NCBI RefSeq assembly: GCF_004341035.1
Contig: NZ_SLXK01000006.1
Span: 86,913-150,912 of the forward strand
DNA: 64,000 nt
Source of the DNA: Scopulibacillus darangshiensis
Lineage (GTDB): Bacteria > Bacillota > Bacilli > Bacillales > Sporolactobacillaceae
Direction of reading: 5' to 3'
Shown: positions 46,950 to 56,047 of the stretch, in pieces
How positions within the stretch are numbered: position 1 is the stretch's first letter
Layout: the number at the start of each line of letters is the position of its first letter
Program-made: the position numbers and the translations under genes
Notes under the pieces: generated by a model
What the model saw: the letters and a program-made list of their open reading frames with translations, nothing else
Told to the model about the DNA's origin: nothing
Databases searched by the model: none

Positions 46950-47681
46950 TTATTCAGCTTCAACTGCTACTTCTTCTTCAGCAACCGGCGCATTTTCTTC
47001 ACCTTGGTTAGCCTCTAAAACGGCATCGGCCATTTTTCCTGTCAGAAGCTTTACAGCGCGAATGGCATCGTCGTTACCAGGGATCACAACATCGACTTCA
47101 TCAGGGTCACAGTTGGTATCCACAATCGCGATAATTGGAATATTTAATTTACGAGCTTCAGCGATAGCGATTCTCTCTTTGCGAGGGTCGATAACGAATA
47201 AAGCATCTGGAAGACTTTCCATTTCTTTAATACCGCCTAAGAATTTTTCAAGCCGTTCAAGTTCTTTATTAAGACCGACAACTTCTTTCTTAGGAAGCAC
47301 TTCGAACGTCCCGTCTTCACGCATTCTTTCAATTTCTTTGAGACGATTAATCCGCTTTCTGATCGTTTCGAAGTTTGTCAATGTTCCGCCTAACCAGCGT
47401 TGGTTGACAAAGTACATACCAGAACGCTCAGCTTCAGCTTTTACTGACTCTTGAGCTTGTTTTTTCGTGCCGACGAAAAGAATTTTGCCTCCGTCAGCTG
47501 CAATGTTTCTTACAAAATTGAAGGCCTCTTCAACTTTCTTAACTGTTTTTTGGAGATCGATAATATAGATCCCGTTTCTTTCAGTAAAGATATAAGGCTT
47601 CATTTTTGGGTTCCAACGACGTGTTTGGTGGCCGAAGTGAACACCTGATTCCAAAAGTTGTTTCATTGAAATAACTGCCAT
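46950..47681 (-). CDS. rpsB: 30S ribosomal protein S2
   Basis: A 243-residue S2 protein with the conserved start [20 protein letters not shown] and NPKMKPYIF, the coiled-coil insertion with Lys/Glu-rich helices near residues 100-160, and [16 protein letters not shown] followed by [24 protein letters not shown]. The C-terminal tail is Glu/Ala-rich. ATG 47679-47681 with AGGAGG. It has its own strong SigA promoter and a long leader that can fold, so autoregulation by S2 is plausible. Confidence 0.97.
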   Translation of the reverse strand: MAVISMKQLLESGVHFGHQTRRWNPKMKPYIFTERNGIYIIDLQKTVKKVEEAFNFVRNIAADGGKILFVGTKKQAQESVKAEAERSGMYFVNQRWLGGTLTNFETIRKRINRLKEIERMREDGTFEVLPKKEVVGLNKELERLEKFLGGIKEMESLPDALFVIDPRKERIAIAEARKLNIPIIAIVDTNCDPDEVDVVIPGNDDAIRAVKLLTGKMADAVLEANQGEENAPVAEEEVAVEAE

Positions 47682-47689
47682 TTTGTTTC

Positions 47690-47795
47690 CTCCTAAATTG
47701 GTTTTTTTCCGCCGTTCGTATCATTTTCATGAACGACTCACTTTCTAAAGCGAGCACCTGCACACAAATTAACGAACGTGAGTGATAGACACCAT
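47690..47795 (-). promoter_or_regulatory. rpsB 5' leader with possible regulatory fold
   Basis: On the minus strand ACTCACGTTCGT can pair with blocks further on (GTGAGT near 47733-47738 and ACGAACG near 47714-47720), giving alternative stems between promoter and ribosome site. S2 leaders in bacteria are often autoregulatory. The fold is by eye only. Confidence 0.45.
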
Positions 47796-47800
47796 CGGTA

Positions 47801-47829
47801 AATATACCATAAACCTTTTGTGTTGACAA
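47801..47829 (-). promoter_or_regulatory. SigA-type promoter for rpsB
   Basis: On the minus strand TTGTCA (47824-47829), a 17-nt spacer and TATATT (47801-47806). It starts immediately after the swrB stop codon, so read-through from fla/che into rpsB is also possible. Confidence 0.85.
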
Positions 47830-47832
47830 GAT

Positions 47833-48228
47833 TTAAAGATGGACATTTTTGTTGAATTTGAGTAAAAGCTCAATTTCACCTTCACCTTTGTCTAACTCTT
47901 TTGCGATGTCCGTTACATTATAACCCTTTTGCTGCAGTTTAACCGCCTTTGATAATAAAGGTTCCTCAAATTTATCCACGATATCATCCACATGCGGAAA
48001 CCATGCATCACTGTTGGTCGGGCTAATCTGTTCTTTCAACCTCGCAACTAGTGCATCATTTTCTTCTCCCAAGTCAGCAAGATAAGCTGTCATTAATTCT
48101 TCAATTTCCCGTTTCACATTTTGTGGGCTCTCATTTTCAACCGCCTTTAATCTTTGAAAAAGAAGGAAAATGAGATAAAACGCAGCAAGGTTTAAAATAA
48201 AACTTAGAAATATTAATGCGATTAACAT
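47833..48228 (-). CDS. swrB: swarming motility protein SwrB (YlxL)
   Basis: A 131-residue protein matching SwrB/YlxL by place (between sigD and rpsB) and architecture: one N-terminal transmembrane segment (LIALIFLSFILNLAAFYLIFL, split at the edges), a charged helix, and a C-terminal putative HTH-like segment (GYNVTDIAKELDKGEGEIELLLKF region). In B. subtilis SwrB stimulates SigD activity and flagellar basal-body assembly, notably FliP-dependent type III secretion. ATG 48226-48228 with GGGGAGAG upstream is preferred to an in-frame ATG at 48261 that overlaps sigD. Confidence 0.85.
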   Translation of the reverse strand: MLIALIFLSFILNLAAFYLIFLLFQRLKAVENESPQNVKREIEELMTAYLADLGEENDALVARLKEQISPTNSDAWFPHVDDIVDKFEEPLLSKAVKLQQKGYNVTDIAKELDKGEGEIELLLKFNKNVHL

Positions 48229-48261
48229 GCTCTCTCCCCGCATTTCTGAAGGTAAGCCCAT

Positions 48262-49032
48262 TCAGTTAACAATACCTTCTGGTGTTAAAAATTTGCGCAG
48301 CTTAAAAATAGCCTTTGAGTGAATTTGCGATATTCTTGATGTCGACAAGTTCAAAATATAGCCAATTTCGGTTAGAGTCAATTCTTCATTATAAAACAAA
48401 CTAATAACAAGCTGTTCTTTCTCATTTAAATGTGCAATTTCCATAGCAAGTTCTTGATATTCTTCATCTTTAACGAGACTCTCATCGGGGTGAACGACAT
48501 TTCTGTCTTCAATCCCCTGAACTAGCTGATCACCTCTGTCATGTCCTATTTCATCGTCCAATGACAACACGTTCGCATAAATCCCCTCAGAGACAGCGGC
48601 ACAAATGGCATTTGTCGGCAAATCAAGCTCTTCTGCTACCTCGTCTAATGTAACATTTCGCATGTACTTTTGCTCAAGCTTCTCAATTGCCGCTTCAATC
48701 TTTTTACACCTTTCACGCAATGACCTCGGCATCCAATCCTCTTTTCGCAAACCGTCAATGATCGCCCCTCTTATACGGAACGATGCGTATGTATCAAATT
48801 TCAGCTCACGGGACTCATCGAATTTCTCCAAAGCATCATACAGTCCGTATAACCCATGACTTATCAGATCATCCGAACTGATACTTTTGGGTAAACTGGC
48901 GCTGATCCGTTTGACATGATAATGGACAAGGGGCATATATAATTGTATCAGGTAATCTGCAGCTTCTTGATTTCTGCCCTTGATCCATCGATGCCAATAT
49001 ACCTTTTCTTCGTCTGAAGCTATTCGTGACAT
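48262..49032 (-). CDS. sigD: RNA polymerase sigma factor SigD
   Basis: A 256-residue sigma-28/FliA family factor for late flagellar, autolysin and chemotaxis genes. Region 2 includes DLISHGLYGLYDALEKFDES and FDTYASFRIRGAIIDGLRKEDW; region 3 follows with RNVTLDEVAEELDL; region 4 has LTLTEIGYILNLSTSRISQIHSKA-like HTH near the end. ATG 49030-49032 with GGAGAGG upstream. The gene appears intact although several upstream operon genes are damaged, so SigD-dependent transcription could persist, subject to FlgM control. Confidence 0.96.
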   Translation of the reverse strand: MSRIASDEEKVYWHRWIKGRNQEAADYLIQLYMPLVHYHVKRISASLPKSISSDDLISHGLYGLYDALEKFDESRELKFDTYASFRIRGAIIDGLRKEDWMPRSLRERCKKIEAAIEKLEQKYMRNVTLDEVAEELDLPTNAICAAVSEGIYANVLSLDDEIGHDRGDQLVQGIEDRNVVHPDESLVKDEEYQELAMEIAHLNEKEQLVISLFYNEELTLTEIGYILNLSTSRISQIHSKAIFKLRKFLTPEGIVN

Positions 49033-49061
49033 GCCCGACCCTCTCCTCCCTCACTTGATAG

Positions 49062-49556
49062 TCAAATCATTTTTTCACCTTTAATGGTTCTGATAAGTAG
49101 ACTGGATGACTCTGTAAAAAATTCAATTGTCCGGCCGTGATGCCCACCGGTCTCTTCTGAGATTAGCGGAACACCATGGCACTCCAACGCTTTTTTCACC
49201 GCCTTAACGTTTCTAGGGCCGATGCCAGCTCCCGCAGTTCTCACCTTTCCCTTGAACATTTCAGCCCCGCCCGCCATTTTTGCTTTCAATTCAGATTTAT
49301 CAACTCCGCATTGACTAAATTGTAAAAGCAATTCAGGCACCGCTGTGTCAGCAAATTTACCAGAAGGAAAAGCATTGTTTTTTGCCATCGCCGCTTCTGG
49401 CAGCATAATGTGCGCCATCCCCGCCTTTTTAAGTCCTGAATGGTATAGGATGACCCCAACGCACGAACCGAGTCCGAAGGTTTTTAGCGACTGCCGTGAA
49501 GATGCCATCCCAATTTCCGAAAGCCCCACCCTAACCATCTCTATTGTGCGGTTCAT
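49062..49556 (-). CDS. cheD: chemoreceptor glutamine deamidase CheD
   Basis: A 164-residue CheD. The catalytic Cys32 lies in TFGLGSCVGV and His49 in AGMAHIMLPE; the conserved NVKAVKKAL and GVPLISEETGGHHGRTI follow. CheD deamidates receptor glutamines and, in Bacillus, is bound by CheC-CheY-P in an adaptation feedback. The ATG at 49554-49556 overlaps the stop codon of a cheC remnant (ATGA), the normal cheC-cheD junction, showing that cheC was originally present. CheD itself shows no damage. Confidence 0.95.
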   Translation of the reverse strand: MNRTIEMVRVGLSEIGMASSRQSLKTFGLGSCVGVILYHSGLKKAGMAHIMLPEAAMAKNNAFPSGKFADTAVPELLLQFSQCGVDKSELKAKMAGGAEMFKGKVRTAGAGIGPRNVKAVKKALECHGVPLISEETGGHHGRTIEFFTESSSLLIRTIKGEKMI

Positions 49557-49639
49557 GATTTTCCCTCTATTAAATTAAAAATGTGTGTCAACGCTCCCGG
49601 ATCGGGTAAAAATACGAACTCACCGTTTATTTCAGGCAC
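49553..49639 (-). pseudogene. cheC: C-terminal remnant of cheC
   Basis: Between cheW and cheD the minus strand reads an open frame of 28 codons: VPEINGEFVFLPDPG then ALTHIFNLIEGKS and TGA. The FVFLPDP...IF pattern corresponds to the C-terminal strand and helix of CheC (B. subtilis CheC ends with a similar MFMLPDYDSFEKLF). The TGA overlaps the cheD ATG as in intact operons. The preceding roughly 180 codons of CheC are absent, since the cheW stop is only 3 bases upstream. This is a deletion scar, not a functional gene. Confidence 0.8.
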
Positions 49640-49642
49640 AGA

Positions 49643-50107
49643 CTACACCTCGATTTGTTTTACAATTTCCAGTTCCTCATTTGTAAGAACCCGCTGCAAG
49701 TTTAATAGAATTAACAGGTCATCGTTCTGCCATTTTGCAATGCCAATAATGTATTCTGCTTCAAGACCTCCAACTATTTCAGGCGTTTCTCCAATGGCTT
49801 CGCTTTGAATCTCCGCGACAACATTCGCTTTGTCCACCATAAGACCAACAGTTATATCATCTGATTCAACGATGATAATCCTCGTTTCCCCGATCTCTTT
49901 ACCCTCACCCATTTTAAATCGTTTTTGCATATCAATAACCGGGATAATCGCGCCTCTTAAATTCATGACCCCTTTGACAACATCACTAATATGCGGCACC
50001 CGAGTAATATGCTGCATCCTCTCGATTGAGATAACCTGCTTAATAGGCACGCCGTAAGTTTCATTATTTAAATGAAATACAATCACCTTTACCTCGCTAT
50101 TATTCAC
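49643..50107 (-). CDS. cheW: chemotaxis coupling protein CheW
   Basis: A 154-residue adaptor linking receptors to CheA. The SH3-like double barrel pattern is clear: KVIVFHLNNETYGVPIKQV, the ITRVPHISDVVKGVMNLRG segment (long, conserved receptor/CheA interface), IPVIDMQKRF and TVGLMVDKANVV. The start is GTG at 50105-50107 with GGGAGG 8 nt upstream. It follows cheA by about 21 bp. Its stop is nearly fused to a cheC remnant. Confidence 0.95.
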   Translation of the reverse strand: MNNSEVKVIVFHLNNETYGVPIKQVISIERMQHITRVPHISDVVKGVMNLRGAIIPVIDMQKRFKMGEGKEIGETRIIIVESDDITVGLMVDKANVVAEIQSEAIGETPEIVGGLEAEYIIGIAKWQNDDLLILLNLQRVLTNEELEIVKQIEV

Positions 50108-50128
50108 CTTTTTAGCCTCCCGTAGTCA

Positions 50129-52075
50129 TCATTCGATTGTCTGGCAATCTAATATCAGAGCCACTTTGCCATCCCCCGTGATCGTCGCACCAGAGATTCC
50201 CTTTACACTTCCCAAATAATTTCCGAGCGGTTTTATAACAATATCCTGGTGGCCTAATAATTCATCAGCAATAAGTGCTGTAAGCCCTTTACCATTATTC
50301 GTGATGATGACCGCCCCTTTATTTACTGGTCTAGCAGAAGAGTTGGGGACACATAAATGCTTGCAAAGGTCAATGACCGGAATGACTTTATTTCGAAAAG
50401 TCATAAATTCCCGTTTATTGATATGGCGCCGTTTGACCTGTCTTAATAAAGCCGTTTCTACGATCGAGGAAATCGGAATCGCATAGCTCTCATTACCAAC
50501 TCTAATCATCATGGCGTTAATAATGGAAAGGGTAAGCGGCAGCTTGATCGTAAATGTCGTTCCCTCATTTAACTCGGACTTAACAGTAACCCGTCCGCCA
50601 AGTGATACAATTTTGCTTTTCACAACATCCAGTCCGACACCACGTCCAGAAATGTCCGATATGTAATCAGCGGTGCTAAAGCCTGATGCAAACATGAGAT
50701 CAAAAATGTCCGACTCACTTAATTGTTGACGATCAGCCTCAGCTATCACACCTTTTTCAATGGCTTTAGTTAAAATCGTTTCCTTATTAATTCCGCCGCC
50801 GTCATCCTCTATTTCAATGTAGACATAATTGCCGCTGTGAAAGGCACGCAGGATGATTTTTCCCTCTTCGTCCTTCCCTTGAACCCTTCTTAGTTGGGGC
50901 GTCTCAATGCCATGATCTAAAGAGTTTCTAAGCAAATGAACAATTGGGTCGCCAATTTCATCAATAACCGTCCTGTCTATTTCTGTATCCGCCCCGGTAA
51001 TCACTAAATTAACCATTTTATTCAATTCTTTTGAAAGACTTCTAACCATTCTCGGGAATCGATTAAAGACGTGCTCAATCGGTTCCATTCTTAAGTTAAG
51101 AATCGTTTCTTGCAACTGATTGGACACCCTCATCATTTTATCTACCGATTCCTTTAATTCGGTATGATCCATTGATTGTGATATTTTTTCTAATTGACCA
51201 CGGTCTATAATCAGCTCTTCAAACAGATTTAACAAATGGTCTAGACGCGCAAGGTTAACACGGATCGTTTTGCTTCCCGATGTCTTAGATTTGTTATTTT
51301 TGTCCACAGCCTTTTTTTCAGCTTCTTCACCCCCGGCACCAATACCAATAAGATCGACACTAACGACTTCTGACACATTTAATATTTTGCCTTTTATAGT
51401 GTCTGAATCTTTTTGTGTCACAAAAAGCAGACTGAAAGCTATATCAAAATCCCCTTCTTCAAGCCGGGTTGTCCCAGGTTCGGATTTAATGATTTCCCCA
51501 ATCTCCTCGATAGCATTGAAAACCATTAAGGCACGGGCCGCTTTAAGCAGACACCCTTCATCTAAAGTCACCATAATGTGATAGACCTGCCACCCCCGTT
51601 CGATGGCTTGATCAACTGCAGCGCGCTCAAAATCGCTTATGTCGGTTCCCTTATTCGTTACATTTTGCTTTTGCGACTTCTCTTCGGATGATGGCTGGCC
51701 ATTCTCTAATTCCTTTAATTTATGTACAGTTGCTGAGACACAAGGCATATCCGATTCACCGTTTGTAATTTGCTCCACCATCGCTTCCAGGTGATCAACC
51801 GCTTCAAATAAGACGTCAATAGCCACTGTTGTGACACCGCTTTGCCCATTGCGGAAAGCATCCAGGACATTTTCCATTTTGTGAGTCAAATCAACCATCA
51901 CATCAAACCCCATTGAACCCGCCATCCCTTTCAGGGTATGGGCTGAACGGAAAATGTCATTAACGACTGCCAGATCCTCGGGATTTGCTTCCAATTCAAG
52001 CATTTTTGCATTTAAATGTTGCAAATGCTCCCTGCCTTCTTCAATAAACACATCCATATACTGATTCATATCCAC
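50129..52075 (-). CDS. cheA: chemotaxis histidine kinase CheA
   Basis: A 648-residue CheA. P1 has the phospho-accepting His in FRSAHTLKGMAGSMGF near residue 46. P2 is a divergent region near 150-250 (HIMVTLDEGCLLKAARA), P3 the dimerisation helices, P4 the kinase domain with HLLRNSLDHGIE (N box), IEDDGGGI and GRGVGLDVVKSKI (G boxes), and P5 a CheW-like domain at the C-terminus. The GTG at 52073-52075 gives MDMNQYMDVF, matching the B. subtilis N-terminus; an ATG two codons later is possible. The upstream 50 bp hold only a short flhF remnant, so cheB, normally next, is missing. Confidence 0.96.
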   Translation of the reverse strand: MDMNQYMDVFIEEGREHLQHLNAKMLELEANPEDLAVVNDIFRSAHTLKGMAGSMGFDVMVDLTHKMENVLDAFRNGQSGVTTVAIDVLFEAVDHLEAMVEQITNGESDMPCVSATVHKLKELENGQPSSEEKSQKQNVTNKGTDISDFERAAVDQAIERGWQVYHIMVTLDEGCLLKAARALMVFNAIEEIGEIIKSEPGTTRLEEGDFDIAFSLLFVTQKDSDTIKGKILNVSEVVSVDLIGIGAGGEEAEKKAVDKNNKSKTSGSKTIRVNLARLDHLLNLFEELIIDRGQLEKISQSMDHTELKESVDKMMRVSNQLQETILNLRMEPIEHVFNRFPRMVRSLSKELNKMVNLVITGADTEIDRTVIDEIGDPIVHLLRNSLDHGIETPQLRRVQGKDEEGKIILRAFHSGNYVYIEIEDDGGGINKETILTKAIEKGVIAEADRQQLSESDIFDLMFASGFSTADYISDISGRGVGLDVVKSKIVSLGGRVTVKSELNEGTTFTIKLPLTLSIINAMMIRVGNESYAIPISSIVETALLRQVKRRHINKREFMTFRNKVIPVIDLCKHLCVPNSSARPVNKGAVIITNNGKGLTALIADELLGHQDIVIKPLGNYLGSVKGISGATITGDGKVALILDCQTIE

Positions 52076-52081
52076 ATCGTA

Positions 52082-52129
52082 TCAGCTCCCTGATTGGTAA
52101 ATTGGAGCGATGATTTTCTTTATTTTCAT
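52082..52129 (-). pseudogene. flhF: N-terminal remnant of flhF
   Basis: The minus strand reads ATG overlapping the flhA stop (ATGA), then MKIKKIIAPIYQSGS and TGA, 15 codons. FlhF proteins begin with MKIKK followed by hydrophobic and Ala-Pro/Tyr-Gln residues, and flhF directly follows flhA in Bacillales. The remaining FlhF, the whole of flhG and cheB are absent before cheA. I read this as the scar of a deletion of about 3 kb. The match is short and so less certain than the cheC scar. Confidence 0.65.
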
Positions 52130-54160
52130 GCAGCATTCACCACTCCGATGCTTTGAACTTCAACATAGGCTTCCAATTCGTTATATGACAATACCGCAAC
52201 CTTTGGAAAATAGCGTTCCAGCAGCTGGCGCGCATACATCCGAACCGCAGGTGAACATAGAATAACCGGATCTTCCTCCACAGCCGCCCACTGCTCAACA
52301 TGACCGGCAACCTTCTCCAAGAAGGCTTGTGTATCGTCAGTACCCATAGCCAGATAATTCCCGTGTTCTGTCTTCTGTATGGATTCTGCCATTTTCTTTT
52401 CCAGATCAGGACCTAAAGTGATAACCCTAAGAACCTGATTATCTTTTACAAATGATTGTGTTATTTGTCTTGATAAAGACTGTCTGACATACTCCGTTAA
52501 TAAATCGGTATCCCTTGTTAATTGACCATAGTCCGCTAACGTTTCAAAGATCATAGGCAGGTTTCTAATCGACAGATTTTCACGCAAAAGGTTGACAAGC
52601 ACCTTTTGGATATCACCAATGCTTAAAGGGTCCGGCGTGACTTCTTCAACAAGTGTCGGATACCTTTCTTTTAAATGATCTACAAGCTGTTTGGTTTCTT
52701 GTCTTCCTAGTAGTTCAAAGCCATGCTTTCTAAGAATTTCGGTCAAATGAGTAGAGACAACTGATGGCGGATCGACAACTGTATAGCCTGCCAGCTCAGC
52801 CTTTTCCTTCGTCTCTTCGTTTATCCACAATGCTGGTAATCCAAAAGCAGGTTCATTGGTCTCTACGCCTTGAATTGTTTCATCGTCAACACCAGGACTC
52901 ATTGCCAGGTAATGATCAAAAAGGAGTTCACCGCTTGCTACTTCGCTCCCTTTAATTTTGAACCGGTAGGCATTCGGCTCAAGCTGGATATTATCCCGGA
53001 TACGAACAACTGGGAGAACGAGACCCATCTCAATAGCAAGCTGTCTGCGAATCATGACAATACGATCAAGCAGATCCCCTCCCTGGTTGGCATCTGCAAG
53101 CGGGACAAGAGCATACCCGAATTCGAACTCGACGACATCCATTTGTAGTAGATCAATAACACTTTCGGTACTTTTGAATGCTTCTTCTTCAACCTGTTCC
53201 TCAAGCCCTGCGTCTATCACTTCCCTATTAGAATTGGATCTGACAAGGAGGTAGCCGCCAATAAAAAGAATCGTGGCGATCGGTAAAGCAACTACTAAAC
53301 CAATTGGTGTAAACCCTAAAAGGAGGATAACCCCCCCCGGCAACAAACAACATGACAGGATAGGCTGTCAGCTGTCTTGTGATATCCTGCCCCAAATTTC
53401 CATCTGATGCTGCTCGAGTAACAACAACACCTGTAGCCGTTGAAATAAGCAAAGCCGGAATCTGACTGACAAGCCCGTCCCCTACACTTAATAATGTAAA
53501 CTGATGACTTGCATCAGCGAGTCCCATCCCAAGCTGGGCCATGCCAATGATCATGCCAAATATAAGATTGATTGTCACAATGATGATGCTGGCAATGGCA
53601 TCTCCTTTAACAAATTTACTCGCTCCATCCATTGCCCCGTAAAAATCAGCTTCTTGCTCAATTTTTCCCCTGCGCATCCTGGCCTCGGTCTCATCGATTA
53701 ACCCGGCATTTAGATCAGCATCAATGCTCATCTGCTTCCCCGGCATCGCATCCAAAGTAAATCTAGCCGCAACTTCGGAAACCCGTTCCGCACCTTTTGT
53801 AATAACGATGAACTGGATAATAATCAGGATAAGGAAGACAACCAACCCGACAATCACGTTGCCGCCGACAACAAATTCCCCAAAGGTTTCAATAACTTTG
53901 CCCGCATCTGCCTTACCAAGAATGGACCGCGTAGTTGAGACGTTCAATCCCAGCCGAAAAAGGGTGAGCAGCAAAAGCAAAGAAGGGAAAATTGAAAATT
54001 GCAACGGTTCGTTCATATTCATTGTTACTAATAAAACAATGAGTGCCAGAGAAATGTTTATAATGATCAGAATGCTCAACAATATTGGCGGCAGTGGGAT
54101 GATGAGCATTAACACAATTAAAATAACGCCAAATACAACAATTAAATCCCGTAATTTCAT
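52126..54160 (-). pseudogene. flhA: flagellar export protein FlhA, frameshifted at a run of eight G
   Basis: Two overlapping frames together encode FlhA. The N-terminal frame (54160 down to about 53338) has [16 protein letters not shown], the FHIPEP-type membrane domain, and [16 protein letters not shown], ending [11 protein letters not shown] before the run. The C-terminal frame continues [17 protein letters not shown] to the stop at 52126, with the cytoplasmic domain intact. The break is at C8 on the plus strand (53331-53338); with seven the frames join and give 677 residues, the B. subtilis length. As written, the N-terminal frame ends about 40 nonsense residues later. FlhA is essential for flagellar type III export. 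Either a phase-variable tract, a true mutation, or a homopolymer sequencing error. Confidence 0.9.
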
Positions 54161-54186
54161 GGTTCCCTCCTATGTCACTGACAGGC

Positions 54187-55269
54187 TCAAGCTTTCCCCT
54201 TAAGTTTATAAACGTAAGCCAGGATCTCAGCCACCGCTTTAAAAAAGCTTTCTGGTACAGGATCACCGATCTCAAGCTGATGATATAGAGCCCTTGCAAG
54301 CGGCCTTTTCTCAACGATCATAACGTCGTGGCCATTGGCGATTTCCCGAATTTTCAAAGCGAGATAGTCGGCACCCTTTGCCAAAACAACTGGTGCATCC
54401 ATTTTCCCATCCACGTACTTTAATGCGACAGCATAATGGGTGGGATTGGTAATGACGACGTCGGCTTTAGGGAGCTCTTGCATCATCCTTCTCATTGCCA
54501 TTTGCCGCTGTTTTTCCTTTATCTTGGATTTGATCAGCGGATCCCCTTCCGTTTTCTTATACTCATCCTTAACCTCTTGTTTGGACATTCTGATATTCTT
54601 TTCAAAGTCGAATTTTTGGTACATAAAGTCCATTATGGCTAGAAACATTAGGAATATCGAAGCGCTAAATCCCATTTCCAGCGTGATTTTCCCTATGAGC
54701 CGGACCCCGTCTGCGAGCGGTCTTTCCATTGACAGGATAATTTCAGTCCGATTCATCCAGATAACGAAAAAGGTAATAAAGCCCACTGTGCCGATTTTTA
54801 GAATTGACTTCATTAGCTCAACTATGGCTCTTAAAGAATAGATGCGTTTAAACCCTTTTAGAGGATTGATGCGGTCAGGTTTAAATTGAATAGCTTCTGA
54901 TGAAAAGAGAAAGCCGATTTGGATGACATGACCTGATACCCCAACAATAAGACCAGCCAAAAGAACCGGCATGACAATAATCGCCGCTTTTTTGACCACA
55001 CCATTAAAGAAAAGCTGGATATTATGTTCATTTAGCGGCATGGACAGGTCATGCTCATATATGTCCCCCATCAAATGATAAAGCTTTTGCCCCATACTGC
55101 TGAGGGCAAAAATAAATAATAGAAACATAGCAAGTAAACTAACAGCAGTACTGAGATCTGCACTTTTTGCGACCTGACCCTTTTCTCGGCTGTCCTGTCT
55201 TTTTTTTGGCGTCGCTTTCTCGGTCTTTTCCCCGGAAAAATACTGAATATCAAGCATTATTTGCGGCAT
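54187..55269 (-). CDS. flhB: flagellar export apparatus protein FlhB
   Basis: A 360-residue export switch protein. The N-terminal GEKTEKATPKKRQDSREKGQVAKS is followed by four membrane segments to about residue 215, then the cytoplasmic domain with KQEVKDEYKKTEGDPLIK and the autocleavage site NPTH at about residue 273 (VITNPTHYAVAL). The start ATG at 55267-55269 directly follows the fliR stop (TAAATG). FlhB controls the change from rod/hook to filament export together with FliK, encoded further along the operon. Confidence 0.95.
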   Translation of the reverse strand: MPQIMLDIQYFSGEKTEKATPKKRQDSREKGQVAKSADLSTAVSLLAMFLLFIFALSSMGQKLYHLMGDIYEHDLSMPLNEHNIQLFFNGVVKKAAIIVMPVLLAGLIVGVSGHVIQIGFLFSSEAIQFKPDRINPLKGFKRIYSLRAIVELMKSILKIGTVGFITFFVIWMNRTEIILSMERPLADGVRLIGKITLEMGFSASIFLMFLAIMDFMYQKFDFEKNIRMSKQEVKDEYKKTEGDPLIKSKIKEKQRQMAMRRMMQELPKADVVITNPTHYAVALKYVDGKMDAPVVLAKGADYLALKIREIANGHDVMIVEKRPLARALYHQLEIGDPVPESFFKAVAEILAYVYKLKGKA

Positions 55270-56046
55270 TTATGGGCTCCCCAACAATTTCATATAACTG
55301 ACCATCGCTTCTGTCATGTCTTCAAAAATTGATTTAAAAAGAACAAAGAACATTGGAAAAACTATTAACAACAAGATAAAGCTGACTAGTATTTTTAACG
55401 GCAAGCCAACGACAAAGACATTCACTTGTGGCACGGTTCTCGCAACAATGCCAAGCGCAACATCGACGAGAAACAGGCAGCCGATCAGCGGCATCGCAAG
55501 TTGAAAAGCAATGCCTGCCATTTGCAAAAAGACAGTCACAACAAAATGAGCGGTATCGCCATCGGTTAATTGAATAGAAAGCCCATTCAAAGGGACAAGA
55601 TTAAAGCTATATAAAATGCCGTTCAAGAGCATATGATGGCCGTTGACACCTAGAAAAAAGAACAAGGCAAAAATATAGAGATATTGGCCCGTTAATGGGG
55701 AGGTGACCCCATTTTCAGGGTTGATGGTATTGGCGATGGCAAACCCCATTTGCAAGTCAATAAATGCCCCTGCAAGCTGGACAGCATACAATAACAAACC
55801 AGCAACAAACCCAATTGACAAACCTACAACAGCTTCCTTTATCACTAATAAAGGATACATCGCATTAAGTGAAACAGGCTCACCATGGTATATGGCCGTC
55901 GTCACAATCAATGCCAGAATAGCAGCCAAACCGACCTTTACCCGTCCAGGGATCGTCCGGTAGGCAAAAACCGGCATTGTGACAAAAAAACTTGCTAATC
56001 TGACCAAAACTAATAAATAAATCGGCAGTGCATCCAAAATAGTCAT
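55270..56046 (-). CDS. fliR: flagellar export gate protein FliR
   Basis: A 258-residue membrane protein with about six hydrophobic segments, including VLVRLASFFVTMPVFAYR at the N-terminus and SIGFVAGLLLYAVQLAGAFIDLQMGFA in the middle. Length and pattern match FliR of the FliPQR gate. ATG 56044-56046; its TAA abuts the flhB ATG, and fliQ ends one base upstream. Confidence 0.95.
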   Translation of the reverse strand: MTILDALPIYLLVLVRLASFFVTMPVFAYRTIPGRVKVGLAAILALIVTTAIYHGEPVSLNAMYPLLVIKEAVVGLSIGFVAGLLLYAVQLAGAFIDLQMGFAIANTINPENGVTSPLTGQYLYIFALFFFLGVNGHHMLLNGILYSFNLVPLNGLSIQLTDGDTAHFVVTVFLQMAGIAFQLAMPLIGCLFLVDVALGIVARTVPQVNVFVVGLPLKILVSFILLLIVFPMFFVLFKSIFEDMTEAMVSYMKLLGSP

Positions 56047-56047
56047 A

